A DNA stretch of 64,000 bases from Spirochaetae bacterium HGW-Spirochaetae-1 (lineage in GTDB: Bacteria > Spirochaetota > UBA4802 > UBA5550). The position numbers and the translations under genes are program-made. The notes beneath the pieces are model-generated. The model was not told the origin of the DNA. It saw nothing but the letters and a program-made list of their open reading frames with translations, and did no database searches. Within the stretch, counting starts at the first letter, position 1. Each line of letters opens with the position of its first letter. The DNA lies in assembly GCA_002839375.1 (NCBI GenBank), contig PGXY01000001.1, forward strand, positions 405,948-469,947. Direction: 5' to 3'. Positions 63,959 to 64,000 of the stretch are shown piece after piece.

Positions 63959-64000
63959 GTTATGTTGTTTTATCAACAAAAATAGATGATATATTTCCCC

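Noticed and set aside
63906..63989. 27-codon open frame with hydrophobic end
   Set aside because: It runs through the terminator hairpin and T run and has no convincing RBS spacing.

Overview
The window is one continuous piece of bacterial chromosome of roughly 50% G+C with about 55 genes, packed mostly into short operons. The gene content suggests a Gram-negative, free-living, probably anaerobic or facultative bacterium, most likely in or near the Spirochaetota. Pointers are the many lipoproteins, the CsgG/PEGA and TPR envelope proteins, a TonB receptor, two chemoreceptors with only a membrane-embedded sensor, a 7TM-GAF-AraC regulator, a sensor ending in a CxxC...CxxC module, and ferredoxin-based redox genes (Nfn, 2[4Fe-4S] ferredoxin). 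This placement is inferred from protein families; no rRNA or tRNA was seen to confirm it.

Layout. 1-6.8 kb: envelope and lipoprotein genes (a DUF4105 protein cut by the window edge, an exported protein, a TPR lipoprotein, a CsgG-like/PEGA protein, two tandem paralogous lipoproteins, a beta-barrel protein). 7.0-13.1 kb: a tightly overlapping cassette with a FecBCDE/BtuCDF-type ABC importer, a radical SAM enzyme, an unrecognised 381-residue protein and a second, membrane-anchored binding protein. 13.1-19.4 kb: a C45-type hydrolase lipoprotein, a rhodanese, a CBS-pair protein, a ferredoxin and a TonB-dependent receptor. 19.5-23.5 kb: a REP-associated transposase (RAYT), an L-2-hydroxyglutarate oxidase-like enzyme, a QueG-like enzyme and a TetR regulator, with a dense set of copies of the word GGGGTCAGAGC. 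23.8-30.2 kb: two neighbouring proteins that start with the same KaiC/RecA-like domain without a P-loop, one fused to XRE-cupin and one to a PEP-synthase-type ATP-grasp domain, then RecQ. 30.4-34.2 kb: glutamate dehydrogenase and an NfnAB pair. 34.3-45.2 kb: a DUF3810 peptidase-like protein, a small protein made of three 26-residue repeats, a TetR/hotdog-dehydratase operon, membrane proteins, a DUF362 protein, an exported alpha/beta hydrolase and a 7TM-GAF-AraC regulator. 45.2-50.6 kb: a serine hydrolase with a small partner, an OPT transporter, and two coiled-coil envelope proteins (OmpA-like and a lipoprotein). 50.9-57.3 kb: histidine phosphatase, small membrane subunit and sodium/solute symporter; then AraC, FGGY kinase and MFS transporter. 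57.7-63.8 kb: chemoreceptor with HAD phosphatase, a second NfnAB pair, and a second chemoreceptor.

How parts may work together. GdhA plus Nfn ties ammonium assimilation to the NADPH/ferredoxin balance, and the presence of two Nfn pairs suggests separate regulation. The ABC cassette and TonB receptor could move a metal chelate or corrinoid across both membranes, with the radical SAM protein and its unknown partner acting on the cargo or a cofactor. The two P-loop-less KaiC-like proteins look like a regulator and an enzyme sharing one sensing or docking domain. Non-coding structure is rich: the RAYT-linked repeat occurs 16 times, seven of them inside genes; long perfect palindromes sit at convergent gene ends; and several clean operator-like inverted repeats are present.
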